Shown: in pieces, positions 63,354-64,000 of the stretch
Numbering within the stretch: the first letter of the stretch is position 1
How the letters are laid out: each line of letters begins with the position of its first letter
Assembly (NCBI GenBank): GCA_013397865.1
Contig: VZTI01003364.1
Location: forward strand, 376,237 to 440,236
Source of the DNA: Struthidea cinerea
Lineage: Eukaryota; Chordata; Aves; Passeriformes; Corcoracidae
DNA: 64,000 nucleotides
Reading direction: 5' to 3'
The notes under the pieces: model-generated
The model's database searches: none
What the model was told of the DNA's origin: nothing
What the model saw: only the letters and a program-made list of their open reading frames with translations
Translations under genes and position numbers: made by a program

Positions 63354-64000
63354 GAGAAGAAAAAGATGCCTAGGCTACTATCCTTTAAGATCTATACTTT
63401 TATTAAAATTGGTTTTCTATTGCCCATAGAAATGTCTATAATAACATTCTCTCCAGTTCAGTGATACATCTAGAAATAATCCAACTGGATTATTTACAGA
63501 CTTAAATTTAGGCATGTAATTAAGCACAAGCTACTCTGTATTTATTTGGTTTCATTTGCATTCATTTGTCTAAATATTCCTTGAAAGAAAAGATCATGTG
63601 CTTACAAGTACTTCATTATTTCATCCAAGATTTTTAGCAATGTGTTGGCCAACCACAAAGTGTTGTGTTGTCCATTACAATTTCTTCTCTGCATCATTGA
63701 TTATTTTAATAAACTTGTATTTTGTTATGTAACAAAAATAAAACAATGAGTTCAAGAAAAAAAATAATGATGACTAGAATGTCTTTGATACCATGATGTG
63801 TAGACATCTGATGGATTTTTTGGCTGCATAATGCAAATACTGGTTAGATTAATTGTCTTTGTTATTCATGGTTTCCTGTGGAATAAGAAGCTATTTTTGT
63901 ACAGAGGAAGAGAAAGTTGAAAGTATTAATCTGCAATGATGTTCTGAAAACATTTTCATTCAAGTCAAGACAGCACAAGATCTCAGTAATGGTTACAGTT

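Larger units (their letters stand above)
48439..64000 (+). other. VPS13B: VPS13B intron, 5' part (at least 15.5 kb)
   Basis: From donor GTGGGTAATG to the window end no further VPS13B exon is recognisable. The stretch contains an open minus-strand frame of 138 codons (48685-49101) without a family match, a mildly CpG-enriched unclassified region (49640-50260), CR1 pieces at 60593-60815 and about 62015-62760, a 17-base T run (60953-60969) and a 15-base A run (63339-63353). The remainder is AT-rich unique sequence in which I see no gene. Confidence 0.85.

Noticed and set aside
1..64000. Intronic microRNAs miR-599 and miR-875, known from human VPS13B
   Set aside because: I looked for the mature sequences on both strands by eye and did not find them; they probably lie in another intron outside this window.
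1..64000. CRISPR arrays, bacterial operons or phage-type systems
   Set aside because: The window is vertebrate intron/exon DNA; no regularly spaced repeats or prokaryotic gene structure are present.

Overview
The window looks like bird nuclear DNA. It is AT-rich, intron-dominated and carries several chicken-repeat-1 (CR1) LINE fragments with the avian 3' signature, plus a solo retroviral LTR with a TATA box, octamer and poly(A) signal. The exact species cannot be told from the sequence alone.

The only gene I can support is a middle section of VPS13B (COH1, the Cohen syndrome gene) on the + strand. Six exons are recognisable, at 10248-10950, 20221-20358, 32568-32975, 44902-45101, 47689-47896 and 48254-48438. 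Each is bounded by AG/GT splice sites. Intron phases agree at every junction (1, 1, 1, 0, 1), so the exons join into one open frame of 1842 nt (614 codons) with no stop. The protein is a very large bridge-like lipid-transfer protein of the Golgi and endosomes, and this part is internal. Neither the start codon nor the stop codon is in the window.

Layout: 1-10247 is the 3' part of an intron holding a solo LTR (448-896), an internally deleted CR1 copy (2465-3080), a CpG-dense segment (6824-7007) and a second CR1/L3-like fragment (8560-9105). Between the first and last recognised exons lie introns of 9.3, 12.2, 11.9, 2.6 and 0.36 kb. They contain more CR1 pieces, a 64-bp and a 49-bp exact tandem duplication, a triplet microsatellite and a 17-bp-arm near-perfect palindrome. 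From 48439 to the end is one intron of at least 15.5 kb with two CR1 fragments near its distal end.

I found no complete new gene system. Points worth a second look are the CpG-dense segment with an open minus-strand frame near 6.8-7.0 kb, the palindrome at 30632-30667, the LTR that splits a small minus-strand open frame, and the internally deleted CR1. Most other open frames in the introns look like chance.
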